From positions 5,394,001 through 5,458,000 of the forward strand of contig OY744462.1 in assembly GCA_963556145.1 (NCBI GenBank): a DNA stretch of 64,000 nt, read 5' to 3'. The translations under genes and the position numbers were made by a program. The notes under the pieces were generated by a model, which searched no databases, was not told the origin of the DNA, and saw only the letters and a list, made by a program, of their open reading frames with translations. The first letter of the stretch is position 1, and every line of letters starts with the position of its first letter. Below are positions 39,014-52,831 of the stretch, piece by piece. This DNA is from Hygrocybe punicea (Eukaryota; Basidiomycota; Agaricomycetes; Agaricales; Hygrophoraceae).

Positions 39014-40406
39014 TCACTTCCTCTGATTCACAATCACCACCGCGACAACAACAGCGACAATGATCAGCAGAATGACAATGATGAAGAAGCAAATCCATCT
39101 CTTTTTGCGAGCGGCACGGGCGGAATCAACTGCTTTGTGTGTTAATGCAAGACTGCACAATATATTGAGTCCAGGAAAGTCAGCACAGCAGGATTGTAAA
39201 ACGTACCCAGCTTCCGTGTCCCTTTCTACACCGGCAGCTTGCGTCTCAATTACATTGATGGCATCGTCCTGTTGCTCCACCAGCACGCTCATCTGCATTC
39301 ACCGATGTGGGTTGACATGGCTCACTGACATCCTCTAACAAACTCACATCGTTGAACAACTGTGCAAGCTCGCTGAGGGTTTTCTCAATGCGCTTGATGT
39401 CTTCATGACGTTCTTGGACTTCGCGATATGCCACTCTAGATTCGCCAAATCGGTTGGTGTTCATGAGCTGCGTTATACCCATTCAGAATTACTCTCCCCC
39501 ACGCAAATAATTCAGGAAAAACACACCGCTTGACTAAAGATCTGGTTGCCACTGTCGTCATTTACAACCGCCCGAATTTCCTCTGGCGATGCGTCGGGTT
39601 TCACTAATATCATACGTGAGTCTAGCATAGGGCCCTGCCGCGAAAAGATTCGCACCAATTTTGAACTGTCTCTCCAATCTCTGCCTGTACTTCGCCCGGT
39701 ACTGCTGCTCCACCGTCTGATAATTTTGAATGGCCTCAACAAATTTGGACTTGACCAGCGCAGTCTGCTGCTTGCGAATCTGGCCATCGCGCCCCGACCC
39801 GCCCTGCTTCTCGAGCGCCTTGATACGTCGTTTCAAGGACCCACTCAGTGCACTCGTATTCGTCACCAGTTCGTCAAACTGAGATGCGTTCCGCTGGGCG
39901 GCGGCATCGTCCATATTATTGAGAGATCGCGAGTGAAGGTCGCCAATTCGTGCGACATTGTCGTTGAACGTTCGCAGGCTGTCTTGAATGGATGAAATCT
40001 ACAGCAAAAAATAACGTAAAATGGAATGGGAGAGCCGGAACACGGACTTCACTGTAGAATGCCGACATGTCATCGGCGCCAGTCGTCAGGTTGGTTCTAC
40101 TGTCTCTGACTTCTGCCATCTCGTATCCTCTGTCCTCTTGCTGGGCGTATGGGTTACCCCTGCGACCTTGGTATCCTCCTGCAGCATCTCCACTCGACGC
40201 CTGCGTCGGATAGGAGTTGCTGTAACGCGTTACATTATTTGAGAAAATGACGCTGCAATAAAAAAAATCTCCTTGACTTACGTGCTGGTATAGGCCCCAG
40301 CACCTTGCTGAGCCTGAGGAAATGTACCAATTGGCGGTCAGCTTCATTGGGATGTGACGCATGCTGCGGAACGCACTCTCTTTGCAGCCAGTCTGTCTCT
40401 GGCCAT
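39014..40406 (-). CDS. Plasma-membrane t-SNARE, syntaxin of the SSO1/SSO2 type (copy 1)
   Basis: Qa-SNARE that drives fusion of secretory vesicles. The first exon MARDRLAAKR (40406) splices in phase over 61 nt to AQQGAGAYTS and a Gly/Tyr-rich N-terminus (GGYQGRRGNPYAQQEDRG). The Habc region includes QDSLRTFNDNVARIGDLHSR, SGSLKRRIKALEKQGG and KSKFVEAIQNYQTVEQQYRA. The SNARE motif covers YREVQERHEDIKRIEKTLSE, LAQLFND and MSVLVEQQDDAINVIE, with the zero-layer Gln in VEQQ. A basic stretch (ARKKRW) precedes the single C-terminal anchor (FFIIVILLIIVAVVVAVVIV). At least five introns. A diverged copy lies at 52832-54153. Confidence 0.92.
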
Positions 40407-40626
40407 TAGGCAATATGAGTATTTAGTTTGTTGATCGTAAGTAGGTCGGCAAGTGGCTGCAATCGAGCAACAGCAGACAAGACTCTGATTGTTTCCTTTT
40501 GTAAAGTTCGGCGAGGTTCAAGGGGTACTGGGCTGTGTCGCTGAAATTGTAACAGACAAAGCTCACACACTGATGGGAACTTGGCCAGTCACTCATCGTG
40601 ACGTGACGTGACCACTTTTTACATCG

Positions 40627-42411
<1,785 letters not shown>

Positions 42412-42531
42412 TGACGTCTGAAAATATTTAAGGTTCAAGGCCGTTACTGTAATAATGGCCTTCATCGTCTGTCACATGACTTGACCACAAGTGACCTTCG
42501 GTACAGTTAATTGGAAAGCCTTGTACCACGA

Positions 42532-42615
42532 TCCGATATGGTGTAACGGCTAACATTGCCGCCTTTCACAGTGCATCGTTGCGCGGCAGCTCGGGGTTCG
42601 ATTCCCCGTATCGGA
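42532..42615 (+). tRNA. tRNA-Glu (anticodon TTC) with a 12-nt intron
   Basis: A 7-bp acceptor stem pairs TCCGATA (42532-42538) with TATCGGA (42609-42615). The D-arm TGGTGTAACGGCTA (A box) and T-arm GGTTCGATTCC (B box) are clear. The anticodon loop reads CTTTCA then resumes as C, giving anticodon TTC, with a 12-nt intron after the base 3' to the anticodon. It lies between ARG4 and the AIG1-type gene. Confidence 0.93.
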
Positions 42616-42742
42616 ATAATTGATTTACTTTTTTTGCAATAAATTGTGCAATTCGAGCTGAACTTTTTTGCCACCAAGCCCGCGCAAGACTGATGCGTAT
42701 GTCGATCGATCTTCTATAGTATATGCATTGCCTCTATTTCTA

Positions 42743-43671
42743 CTAATGTTCTTCTTTCACTTGTACAAGCGTAATTCCAGGTGTGTGAACGCTTTCGGGG
42801 TGACAGGCATTGACCGACCAGAAAGAAACCAACGCCAACCCAGCTGCCAGAGCGTAGATAACCAGTCGAATATTGAATGTGTTATTCGTAAGAAATGGAT
42901 AGGGAACTGAAAAGTTTCAGACCAACACAACTTGATAGGGAATAGATACCTACAGACGCCATTGTATTTCGCGCAATACTCCACCCATAATGAGTACCAA
43001 ATCGTCGATAAGGATATTATCAGCGGTGCACCATATATTGCTTCCCTCTTCGTGTACTTATGATCTAGGAGTGTGAAGTCCGCGATCAGAGAGAGCAAAG
43101 GGGTGACGTGCAAAGCAAAATCGAGCGAGAAGGGTAGGCGGGAAAGAACAGGTGAAGTAGAAGATAAATCGCCTGGTTCCGGTATGAGAATCAACTCCGG
43201 GGAGAATAGCATCAAGGACCAGTAGAACGACGAGACCACAACTGCAACCTAGAATTACGCATTCAGTCGTGGGGCTGACAGGCAATAAAAGAAGGCCTAC
43301 CGGCATAGAAACCATGAAAAGAGCCCTTTTTGTTGACCTGAACACTGCAAATATAGATCAGGCGAAATCGAAAGTCGAAGTGGTTAGTCCTAACATGAGA
43401 CTGATGGAAATAAATCTGCTGCAAGCCCAAACACCATCGTAAGCCATGCTATAGCCAGTCTGGCCAAAAGTAACAGAGGGAAATGTCGGATTCAAACCAT
43501 CGTCATACACCACTTTCAAACGCACCCTTGGATGGTCAAGAATTGAAAATGTCCTCCTTTCTGACTTCGTATCCATTTGTCGATGGGTAGGGATTCCAGA
43601 CCCTCGTACCCATACGCCATAATGCCTGCCGCACACGCATGCAGGAGGGCCATTGCTGGTCGAAAGGTCAT
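42743..43671 (-). CDS. AIG1/FAR-17a family membrane protein, putative fatty-acid-ester hydrolase
   Basis: Membrane segments with the family landmarks. MTFRPAMALLHACAAGIMAY starts the frame I prefer (43671; an in-frame Met lies upstream at 43758). FQFLTIQG carries a Thr, and LDFALHVTPLLSLIADF carries a His, at positions that in human AIG1/ADTRP form the Thr-His catalytic pair for fatty-acid hydroxy-fatty-acid esters. IWYSLWVEYCAKYNGVF joins, through an intron with GTAGGT donor, PYPFLTNNTFNIR, a family hallmark, ending with VNACHPESVHTPGITLVQ and stop at 42745-42743. Substrate is unknown; the hydrolase role is inferred from the animal proteins. Confidence 0.8.
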
Positions 43672-43819
43672 CTGGAGAGTGAGCTTCAACGTGTTTGATT
43701 TCACGAGCCGAAAAAAGACGTATACGTATGTCCCCGTCTGGTGATCTGAATACAACAAAAAAGGGAAAGTCTGGTATTATTTAACGACTTCTATTTCTAT
43801 CGCCAAGAGTAGTATGATC

Positions 43820-45566
43820 TCAAGTTCTTCCCTTCCAGCTTCTCCATAAGACCAGGGAGCAACCAAACGCCAGTAATGCAGCACCGGATGTCAGCAAAAA
43901 CGTCAAATGCCAGCAAGCAACGCCTTTGCACACCCCTTCATCTTGATCACGGTGTGCAGATACGAATGCGTAGAGGTATGAAAAAATAGGCGTCCCTATG
44001 ACGGGAGCGTATGAGAGAATCCCAAAGTTACGTCCTAAATTTGGTGAACCCCAAATAGAAGACAGAACGCTGGGTCTACGATACTGATCAGCGAGCGTTA
44101 CAAACGAGATACCGCAATAGACCCTTACAAAACGGTGAACGTTACACCGTAGACGATACCTGTCCCCATGCTTCATGACAAAAATTAGAGGTTTTATGGG
44201 GCCGGGAGTGCACACACCTCAGAACCCAGACAGCCTCTTGCGATCGAATTTCAACGTCTGTCCACAGGAATACAAAGCAAAGCAACAGAGTTGCAGCGGA
44301 GAAAAATGAGACCCGGCTGATAGGTTGTTTACACGAGGCGTCACCGGTACGGAGACGTGGCGCAACAGGAGAAATGAAATCAGCTAAAGGCCCGACCAGA
44401 AGGCGTGACAAGGTGTTTGCGAGTGAGAAAATTCTAACTTGGGTCGAAGTGGTGGTGTCGATTGACGGTGGTTTAGGGGACAGAGGTGAAGACGGCGGAA
44501 GTGAAAGTATAATGGTTCCCATGTTAGATATGACCATCTCGCACTGTAAAAACAAAAGAAAATTTTCATATTGTTACATGGAATCAACAACTACACTTAC
44601 GGATCCAAGTGTGATTATAAGAATTACAGCAAGGGCCCAGAAATAGGGATCACAGAGGAGTTCGACGGTGGAGCCTTTGGCCTGCCTTCCAGGTAATAAG
44701 CGGCTGCGTTCATTCACTTCAGTGACTTGTTCAACATCCATATGAGACAATACAGGAAGATCTCTTGCGAGGGTGGGCGTCCTCAAATTAAATACACCGA
44801 TTAAATGAATAGATCCAACAAATATGGCCATGAAATTGAGAAAACGTGTGACATCAAGACCAGTTTCTGGGGAAGTGAAACCCTCGGAGGCAATAAGGGA
44901 GAGGAAAAGGGGAGAAAGGCCAAAGAGCGCCATGCTTGCACCGGAGGCAACTCCAGGGTAATGTGGAAAGTTCTTCGATGCCGCGAAGACTGCAGAGAAA
45001 TAGCTACAGAAGCACATCAATATATCAGTCGCATAAGGATAATGATACTTACGAGAATGCTGACCCAAGCCCGGCCATGAAAAACAAGGCGACTAGATGT
45101 CGGAACGATGCTGCAGCAGGTTGTGTGATGTCCTTAGGCGTGTTTGCAATCTCTCGGGAGAAAAGGCCAAATCCAAGCGAGAACAAGACAAATGAAAAAC
45201 ACGAACAGGCCCGTGGACCGTAAAAATCGAATATTTTGCCGACCAAAGGTGAGAACAGATATTGCCCTACCATTCCTCTGCATGAAATGTTTTGAGTGGT
45301 CACCGTAAGGCAAGATTGTTCTACTCACGCCAGTACTATCGTCGTTAGCTGAGGTTGTGTCAATTTGAGTTGGGATGTTAGAGCAGGGGAAAACAGGGCA
45401 AATATGAAGATTCCGCCTGCACAGAGACTACAGGGATAAAGGTAAGGTCAGTTCCACGATGGCGGATTCGGGACATGGAGGACTCCACAAACGCATTCGC
45501 TGCGATTGAGCAACAAGTCATGACAAGCTGAACATGGCGCAAAATTGGGATGGAGGAGTAGGTCAT
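43820..45566 (-). CDS. MFS transporter of the MCH1 (monocarboxylate-transporter-like) family
   Basis: About 12 hydrophobic segments across several exons. From 45566, MTYSSIPILRHVQLVM joins SLCAGGIFIFALFSPALTSQ. Then come the cytoplasmic-loop motif SPLVGKIFDFYGPRAC (the D-x-x-G-x-R loop of MFS), LFFMAGLGSAFSYFSA, YPGVASGASMALFGLSPL, a central acidic loop (MDVEQVTEVNERSRLLPG), FWALAVILIITLGS, SLANTLSRLLVGPLADFIS, and APVIGTPIFSYLYAF to the C-terminus SWKGRT. The order and loop motifs match fungal MCH1-type transporters, whose substrate is unsettled. It may import or export organic anions; that cannot be read from sequence. An in-frame Met at 45581 is an alternative start. Confidence 0.82.
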
Positions 45567-46416
45567 GGTCGCCCGAGTCACGGGATCCGTTTGGCGGGTC
45601 GTCTCAGGCTGATGATTTCAACTATCCGAGTAGAAGGTAGAAGAAAGCAAGTTCTGGCCAAGTTCTGGGTACGCTCCCGGTCAAACGGACTCTTGTTTTT
45701 TTAGCACAGCCGCCGCCCCGACTGCTACCGACCGCCATGTAGTTCTGCTGCTGTAAGTCTGGCAGCTTCGAGCTTCCCAACAATATTAATGCTGCCTTAT
45801 TTAGCACTTGCGTCTTTCGAAAATTCTCTCATTCCAGTCAACAACTCGCCATGCATATCCGTTCAACTTCAAGCTTGTCACAATGAATAAATGATGCCTA
45901 CTCCCTTTGTGTGCAAAATTTAGGGGGATCTATCAATTAATGCGCATGCTGTGGCGGCCGTCGAAACAAAAAGATGGTTGCGCTGCTATAGGTGATCGAA
46001 GTCATGACATGTCCGATCGAGTTTCGACGGCACCGAGTGGCCACCAAGCCGCGAAATTCAATGAGGCCTATTTGGTTAAAATTTGTGAAGATGTAAATAA
46101 ATTTTTATGTGAATTTTTTACTGCAGTTTCCAACAATTGTCCGACGGAAGTCACGTGTACAGCTCCTAGTCCACAACACGTTGTGGACTGTGGCACAGCC
46201 GCGATGAGCGCCTTCTCTCCTTGTATTTCCATTTCCACCACAATGTTCTGAACTCTCTTACTTTTCAAAGTCGACGAGCCCTCCTCGGTGGCATTCGGCG
46301 TAGATTCATCCTGCAGATCTTTCTCTGGAAGATTGACTGCTTTCTGAGTTCCGAGCGAGTCTCGACTTCCTTCATTGTTTTGCTGGGCAAATTGTGATTC
46401 ATCCTACACTTCAACG
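45567..46416. other. Intergenic between divergent membrane-protein genes
   Basis: It holds the promoters of the MCH1-like and four-TM genes. Small frames (up to 114 codons) lack family features. No RNA gene or repeat was seen. Confidence 0.45.
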
Positions 46417-47477
46417 ATGAGTTATTCACCTGGATTCCTAAAATTCCGAGCTGCCGCATTCCGTTGGTTCATCTTCTCGGCTAATGATTGATACTCCGTC
46501 TTACGCATTTCCGCAGTTTGTATTATCATCATCAGCATCGTATGGGTCGTGCTACTTTGTTTTGAATTGTTCTGGCGGTGGGACATATCGGCCAAGTCAG
46601 CGCGTGAGTTTCAGACGCCTTATCCTTTCTTGCCAAATGACTAACCTTGTTCTTGAATGCAGGAACGTTGATTCTTGTACTCGTGCTCTCGAATGCCATC
46701 ACAGTAGTTCTGTTGCCGATATTGTATGTCAACAGCTATTTACAATTTTACACAAGTCTGATGTGTTGCCAGAATGATTCTACAGTTTAGACCCTGGTTA
46801 GATGCTGCTCGTTTTATGTTTCTCCTTACGGTACACATAGGTACACACGTTGCGTTGGTCGATGAAGAGTTCTACTCAGTCAATTTGTTTCTTAGGAACT
46901 GCCGTCATGTTTACAATCTGGAATCCCAAGTTCCACTGCTCTCATCAAAGTTAGCGGTTCTCTCGCAGCCGTTCCTACACCAGACTAACTCGTACCTTGT
47001 TAGCCGCTGATGAAGAAGGTGTATGCAGAATGATTAACATGTTCATTTTGATCGGTGCCTGGGTTGACCCACTCCTTCGTGAGCAAGCTACCGATATCCG
47101 GTGCAGTTTGATCGCTTACCATATCCGCAGTTTTGTCGTACGCTACCGGTCTTATTATCATGGTGTGCCGCCGTCCACGGCAAACATCCATGAAGGCTAA
47201 ATATGAACTGGGTTACAAAAGCGACACAGAAACAACCATGGGGCGGGCATCCCTCCGGCAAATATCCGTCCTGCCCGCAAGGAGACCCGAATCGTCAATT
47301 CAAGCACTGATATCCGTCGAACTTTCTTCTCCAACAAATCTTACCCAATTCAGCCCCGAGAACCGAGTCAAATGGGAGACCCAGGGAAAGAATTCAATTG
47401 GGGAGGGGGATTCAAGTCGTATGAGCACGTCGTCAATGGCCTGGCCAATCAGACGTTTACAGCCTGGCGATAATTAA
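46417..47477 (+). CDS. Four-TM membrane protein, unknown function
   Basis: Rebuilt from six or more exons with consistent phases. The start MSYSPGFLKFRAAA (46417) leads via a GTTGGT donor to LCIIIISIVWVVLLCFELFW (TM1). Then come GTLILVLVLSNAITVVLLPI (TM2), LDAARFMFLLTVHIG joined to TAVMFTIWNPKF (TM3), HCSHQ joined to TADEEGVCRMIN, and MFILIGAWVDPLLLLSYATG with LIIMVCRRPRQ (TM4). The hydrophilic tail of about 95 aa (KYELGYKSDTETTMG...) ends at 47477. The layout matches the MARVEL-like four-helix topology of the genes at 26634 and 29733, but I see no clear sequence match to them. No catalytic motif. The exon set is my own reconstruction; a transcript would settle it. Confidence 0.68.
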
Positions 47478-47676
47478 CTATTTAATGACAATAATGTACA
47501 CAATAGTATTTGCGGCTTTCATTGAGATCTCGGCAGCCAAGACCCGATCAATCCGCGACGCATATCCTTTTGGAATGGAAGCAAAATACACTCGGACACA
47601 ATACCTTGCTTCCTGCTCCCTCACGTAGTACGTCCACGGCGCGGAGGCTCCCAATTTGAAGCCTATTCCTGACACA

Positions 47677-50600
47677 ATGTCTAGTTGGAATCCGGCTGCA
47701 GTGAAGGTATTCCATCGCCACTCGCTGAAACCCGTTAAATGTTGTATTGAGATCCATCTTCAGGCACAGCTTCGTCTAACAACTCAGAGGTTGGGTCAGT
47801 TACAGGAAAAGAAGGACTCCCAAGGGCAAATCACCAGAAGAGACATTGCAACACTGTTGCAGCAGGATAACATCAGTCTCGCAAGGGCCAAAGCCCAGAA
47901 TCTCGTGCAGGAAGATGTTTTGGGAGACCTGCTGGAAGTCTTGGAAATGCATGTGGGTTTGATTCTGGAGCATTTTAGTGAAATAGATCAAAGGTTTGTT
48001 CCTCCATCGTTCATCAGCCAACCTATTGAATTATTACATAGCACAACGCCGAGTCCCATAGTCGTAGAAGCTGCATCTAGTATCATCTTTGCGTCTCCTC
48101 ACATATCTTCGAGAGGTGTGTCGTGAATACGTCTACTCTCCTTCCGATGATTCCGATCTATGATTGCAGACCTCAATATCGTTCGAGACATCCTAATTCA
48201 GCGGCTTGGCCCTGATTTTGCTCGTTCCGCTATCAGGAACCACGATAGTTATGTTTCATTGCGAGTGGGTTGAGAATTAGAACTTTTGCTCAAGTCGCTG
48301 TCTGATTCCATACAAGGTCATTCAGGCACTATCTGCGCCACCACCTTCAGCTACTCACCTTAATGACTATCTTGCCAACATCGCGGTAACATACGGTGTG
48401 AAATGGACACCAGAACTCAGCAGACAAGAGATGTTCGCACGTTTTCCTGTTACTTGTATGGGCTGGATGGTTGTACTTACGCTCCCTCCAGATTGAATAG
48501 TCTTTCTGAGCTGTTAGACGCGGAAACATCTCCAACCGTCGATTTAACTCGGTTACGCAAGTTATGCGCACAGGGTACGGGTGCTATTTTATTCTGTTTC
48601 TGTCATTGATATGGGTTCAAGGTATTCCTGATAATCCCCCGTGGCTGCGACCTCGAATATGGAAGTAAGACTGTCCAAACTCGGCGAATATTGCCTCTCT
48701 GACCATACTGCTGTCACAAGAATATTTTTTGGTATCCTACCCGTCACGAAAGCTTCATGGAATAGCGAAATCCAAAGCCATCGGGAGAGTTACTATGTAC
48801 GTTCTTCAAAGCACCCTAAACGGCTATATTTTTCACAAGCAATGTTGGTAGAATCTTGTTCGTCGTCTTCTTGGGCCTCTCTCGACTTTACCCCCGCCAA
48901 TGTCACCTTTGGAGTCGCATGACGCCTTATTGTTGAATGCTTCCAAACAGCTTTATCGCATTCCACCAAGTCTCTTCTCCGGCTTAGAAGACGAATCTGA
49001 CATTACTAACATGTGTCCATTGGATGACACAGCACCTGATGACATCAGGATCGATTGTGCTGCCAATCTGTATTTTCGTCTTCGGGACATTCGAGGGCGG
49101 AATGCGGAGTCTTCAACATCTAATGAAACATCTAGCTGCACGCCAGAAATTCGAATTGAGTCTGACCTCTCCGAGACCCCTGAAATCTCTCTCTCCACGC
49201 CTGACATTCCCTCCTCCCGCAAGAACAATGTTCTCACAACCCTACTCCCTTCTAAAGCGTATAATTCCGCTCATGCGCACCAGAAGCACCTATCGGCCTT
49301 GCTTCGACTACTTTACCTGCATTCCTGCATTAACCCAGGAAGCAATTCGCCACATATCCCTTTACTTTTGGTCCCATTGTATTCCGTTCTACTTCAGGAG
49401 ATTGATCCACAAGACCTAGCACATGCGGAAGCAGATGTCTTTTGGTTGTTTGAAGCCATCGTGGGGGAATTTTCAGAGTTAGACGAAGAAGGGGCCAACC
49501 TGTGGATGAGAAAATTTAGTGAACGACTGGCTTGGGCCGATGAGGAGCTCGCCGTAAATTTGGTGAAGCATACACCCCCATTACTTTTCGTCCTTTTCAT
49601 TCATCAACGTACCACAGAATGCTAAAGGGTTGGACCCTGCCCTTCCACACTATTCGTAGTATGTTCTCGCCATCACCTCGACAAAAAAATTAATCTGACC
49701 ACATTCTCAGCCGTTGGCTTTCTTCGCTCCTGACACAAACACTGCCGCTGTCTTCCGTGTTGTTGGTCTGGGATGCACTTTTTTCCCGCCCAATGAGGGA
49801 TCGAGAGAGTAATCCAAAGATTGACTACCTTCTTGACATTTGCACAGGTATGCTCATCCGAGCAAGGACTTCCCTCATCAGGTTTGTATCCATGATAGAT
49901 ACCATTTCCCTCCTTTTATAATGATTCGCCTAGATTGGGAAATCCGGACCGTAGATCTCCCGGACTTTGGGGCGAGGATAGCAACGGGATCCCTCCCTCT
50001 TCATTACGTATATCGGAGCTAGGTGATGTGTTCCTGGAAGGCGTGTCTCTTCTCCAGCTGTATCCTATCGAAAGAGCAGGTGGAATCGATCGTATTCTTC
50101 AGACTGCATCTGATCTGTGCCATCGACGGGACGAGGAGGCGAAGGTTCAAAAAGGAGATAACCTCAGTTTGGGAGCGCGGTTGGGTGCCACGATGTGGAA
50201 GGGTTTTGTCAGCCAAATCTCCACCGAGTCATCCAAGGAGGAGGAAGAATCCGGCTCCGACGGAAACATTTTCGATGATGGCAATGAGACTGAAACACCA
50301 CAAACTATAAGCTCACTTGGGATAACCTCCAGATTAGCTGCGACGGTTTGGAGAGGCATCACCAACCAGACTGCCATGGAAGTACCTCCGTCCCCTCAAA
50401 CGTCGTTGTCCTCATCGCCGGCTTCACCTCCATCATCCCCTTTGCCCTCACCTTCTTCCTCTTCCATCGTTATCCCCGAAGACAATAGTCCCCAATCCAG
50501 CCCCGGCTCTCATGGATCCTCGAGTATTTGGAGCTACGCAGAGAAATTGAAGGATTCCGACACAGTTGCTACTCTTTCGAAGGTTGGCACCAACTGGCGA

Positions 50601-51665
50601 GCGAAAGCCATGCTGGGGCGGTGGAGCGTGGGTGGGGGCACTACAAAAGTCTCAGGACCGATTTCGCTGTCAGGACCGGTCTTAGATACTCGAGGAAATG
50701 CGTCGAGAACTGAAGATGGACGGCGTGTGTCTCTACCAGAAGGGAATCGCCCCGGCACATATACACCGCCAGAACGACCTGCATTCTTCCGATCTCCCCG
50801 AGATAGCATGTTTCCGCAATCGCAAAGGAACTCCGGCTCCTCTCCAAGCAGTCCGGAAATTTCACCCGGGTCGGATACCGGCATTTTGAGCAGAACGCAA
50901 AATATCCGATCTTCCTTGGCATCATTACCCCCTTCATCGAGTCCGCTTCCCAGCACGAAATCTGTTCCGCGCCCGCTGTTGCTAAATTCTTCTTCCTTAA
51001 TCACTGCAACACCGTCTACATTTTCGTCCTCAAGTGAGCCGCGATCGTCTCGCAGCAATCCCGCATCAGATAGAGGACAATGGGCTGAAGTCCTACGAGC
51101 GAAAGGACGATCCATGCACAAAACTTCACAATCATCCCTATCGTCGTTATCACCATCTGATGCTCTAAGTAGACCTCCGAAGTTTGGAAATCATTCCGAC
51201 AAGGACTCGGACAGTGGTGCACCCAGCAGGGTCGTTCCTCTGAATCGGAAGTCTATATCAACTATGGCACCTGGATTCAGACTTCCTGTTAGAAGACCAA
51301 TTTCTACATCTTCGTCTGGGACATCGTCTGAGAAAGGATATCATCAAGACCACGATATCGCAACAACTCCAAAAGCATCAGCTTTTGACGAACCTCCTAA
51401 TCCGAGTGGGAGGTCTTCCCGCCGGACCCGAAAATATTCAGGAGATAGCAAACCACGAAAAAACCCATCAGATGGTAATGAAGTACGGTTGAGAAAAATC
51501 ATGACGGATGCGCCGTTGAGAACGCGTAGGGTGTCTGAAGAAGACCAGGAGGGCGCGCGATCGACGAGGGATAGCACCGCTATAGAAGGAGATGACGAAG
51601 GCTATGACGACCTGCTTTCAGCCTATGGGAGCGAGGAAAGTGCAACGGCTTCATTTCCCTACTGA
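47677..51665 (+). CDS. Apparent IST1-TBC fusion: ESCRT-III regulator domain plus Rab-GAP-like domain
   Basis: The N-terminal part starts MSSWNPAAVK (47677), joined to AQLRLTTQRLGQLQEKKDSQ, RRDIATLLQQDNISLARAKA, EDVLGDLLEVLEMHVGLILE, SPIVVEAASSIIFASPHIS, DLNIVRDILIQRLGPDFAR and YGVKWTPEL. This is the full IST1 (DUF292) fold that binds ESCRT-III and Vps4. Without an intergenic gap, TVDLTRLRKLCAQGIPDNPP and LRPRIWKIFFGILP begin a TBC domain like TBC1D13. It continues with YYDLVRRLLG (approximately), KQLYRIPPSLFSGLED, INPGSNSPHIPLLLVPLYSV, HAEADVFWLFEAIVGEFSEL, PALPHYSRWLSSLLTQTLPL and LLVWDALFSRPM. A Ser/Pro-rich tail of about 550 aa follows to 51665. The Arg- and Gln-finger motifs of active Rab GAPs are not seen. 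The joining intron needs donor GTTCGC (about 48431); with the donor at 48437 the frame would stop, so two genes remain possible. Confidence 0.72.
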
Positions 51666-51709
51666 GTAATTCACTTTTTCAACTTTAGCGTCGTATATAA
51701 ACGTCCAGA

Positions 51710-52471
51710 TTACTGTTGCTGAACCGACAGTACACACGGATTGCTAATTATTGTATTCGTCGTTGAAGCAAATGAAGTGCCTTGGACTCCGTGATACACT
51801 TCCAGAAGAATGGGGAAAGGGGGCAAAATATTCTGCAGATATCTCAACGGAAGATCATTTGCCAACGAACATACATACCTCATATGCCACTTCCAACCTA
51901 TAATCATTAACTCCAGGTCGCCTCAGGGCAGCTAAGTAGTACCGAACATCCCATCTCCGAAGCCCTTCGTTTATTATGAAATCTTGCAATGTAGTTGCAG
52001 GAATAAACCGCCTAGACGCGATGAGCGGAAGTGCAGGTAACCCTCGGTGCGTTTCAAATTGAATGCCGTGGTGATGGAGGACAACAACCGATTCTGTGGA
52101 AGCGCAACATTGAGAGTCGGTACAGTGGATGCCAAAGGAATTTTTTACCAAAGATGACCTGTGTGCATTTGACCCAGACGAAAAGAATGGAAACCAAGGC
52201 TAGCCCCGCATAAGAAATGAGGCTGCCTTGAACCTGATCCAGCCCAGTCTCACAATTAGATAAATGAAGACACTGTCAGACCACGGACCTTTGTCCAAAT
52301 AAGTGAGAGCACAACGGGAGCGACGGCGTCCTTCCAGCTCCAGCCAGTGGTCACCTTGCCGCTGCCATCACGAGCCAGATGCCAATTTTCTACTCTGTAT
52401 TCGCGGAAATTGGGGTGGTCTAAAACGGTGAATTCGGGATGGGTATCTGGCAGTGGTTGGGTACGTGGCAT
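51710..52471 (-). CDS. GPI15: PIG-H/GPI15, subunit of GPI-GlcNAc transferase
   Basis: Part of the ER complex (with PIG-A, C, P, Q) that starts GPI-anchor synthesis by moving GlcNAc to phosphatidylinositol. The start MPRTQPLPDTHPEFTVLDHP (52471) is followed by two hydrophobic segments (DAVAPVVLSLIW and GSLISYAGLALVSILFVWV). The PIG-H domain proper follows: ESVVVLHHHGIQFETHRG, RRFIPATTLQDFIINEGLRR and WDVRYYLAAL. The last exon reads NILPPFPILLEVYHGVQ and ends VLSVQQQ at 51712-51710. The intron before it has donor GTATGT. The convergent neighbour is the IST1-TBC gene, 44 bp away. Confidence 0.88.
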
Positions 52472-52831
52472 GTAGTCTTATGATACGACCTCAGGCCTCA
52501 GCGCTCAGCAGCAGAAACATCACACTAACAAAAGGAAATTTGCGTGAGCAGAACGATCGATTCTACGTGCACGTGTACCTATAATTGGTAAAATGCTTTC
52601 GGTATTCTGAAGCACTCTAGTATCAGATATACTTTCGCATCCCAGTCAACAACAGACTCAGCATGCCAGGATCTTGAACCAAACCATGTCGTTGGGCTTC
52701 ACCGATCAATATGTCTACGAAAGTAGGTCATTGATAAAATATTTAGGGCTCAGTGCTATTGGCTGATGGGTGGTTTGGCGTTGAATTTGTCCTGTATAAT
52801 ATAATTATTGTTGGAAACAACAATCGCCAAC
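52472..52831. other. Intergenic, GPI15 promoter and syntaxin 3' flank
   Basis: No gene, repeat or RNA feature was seen in these 360 bases. Confidence 0.5.
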
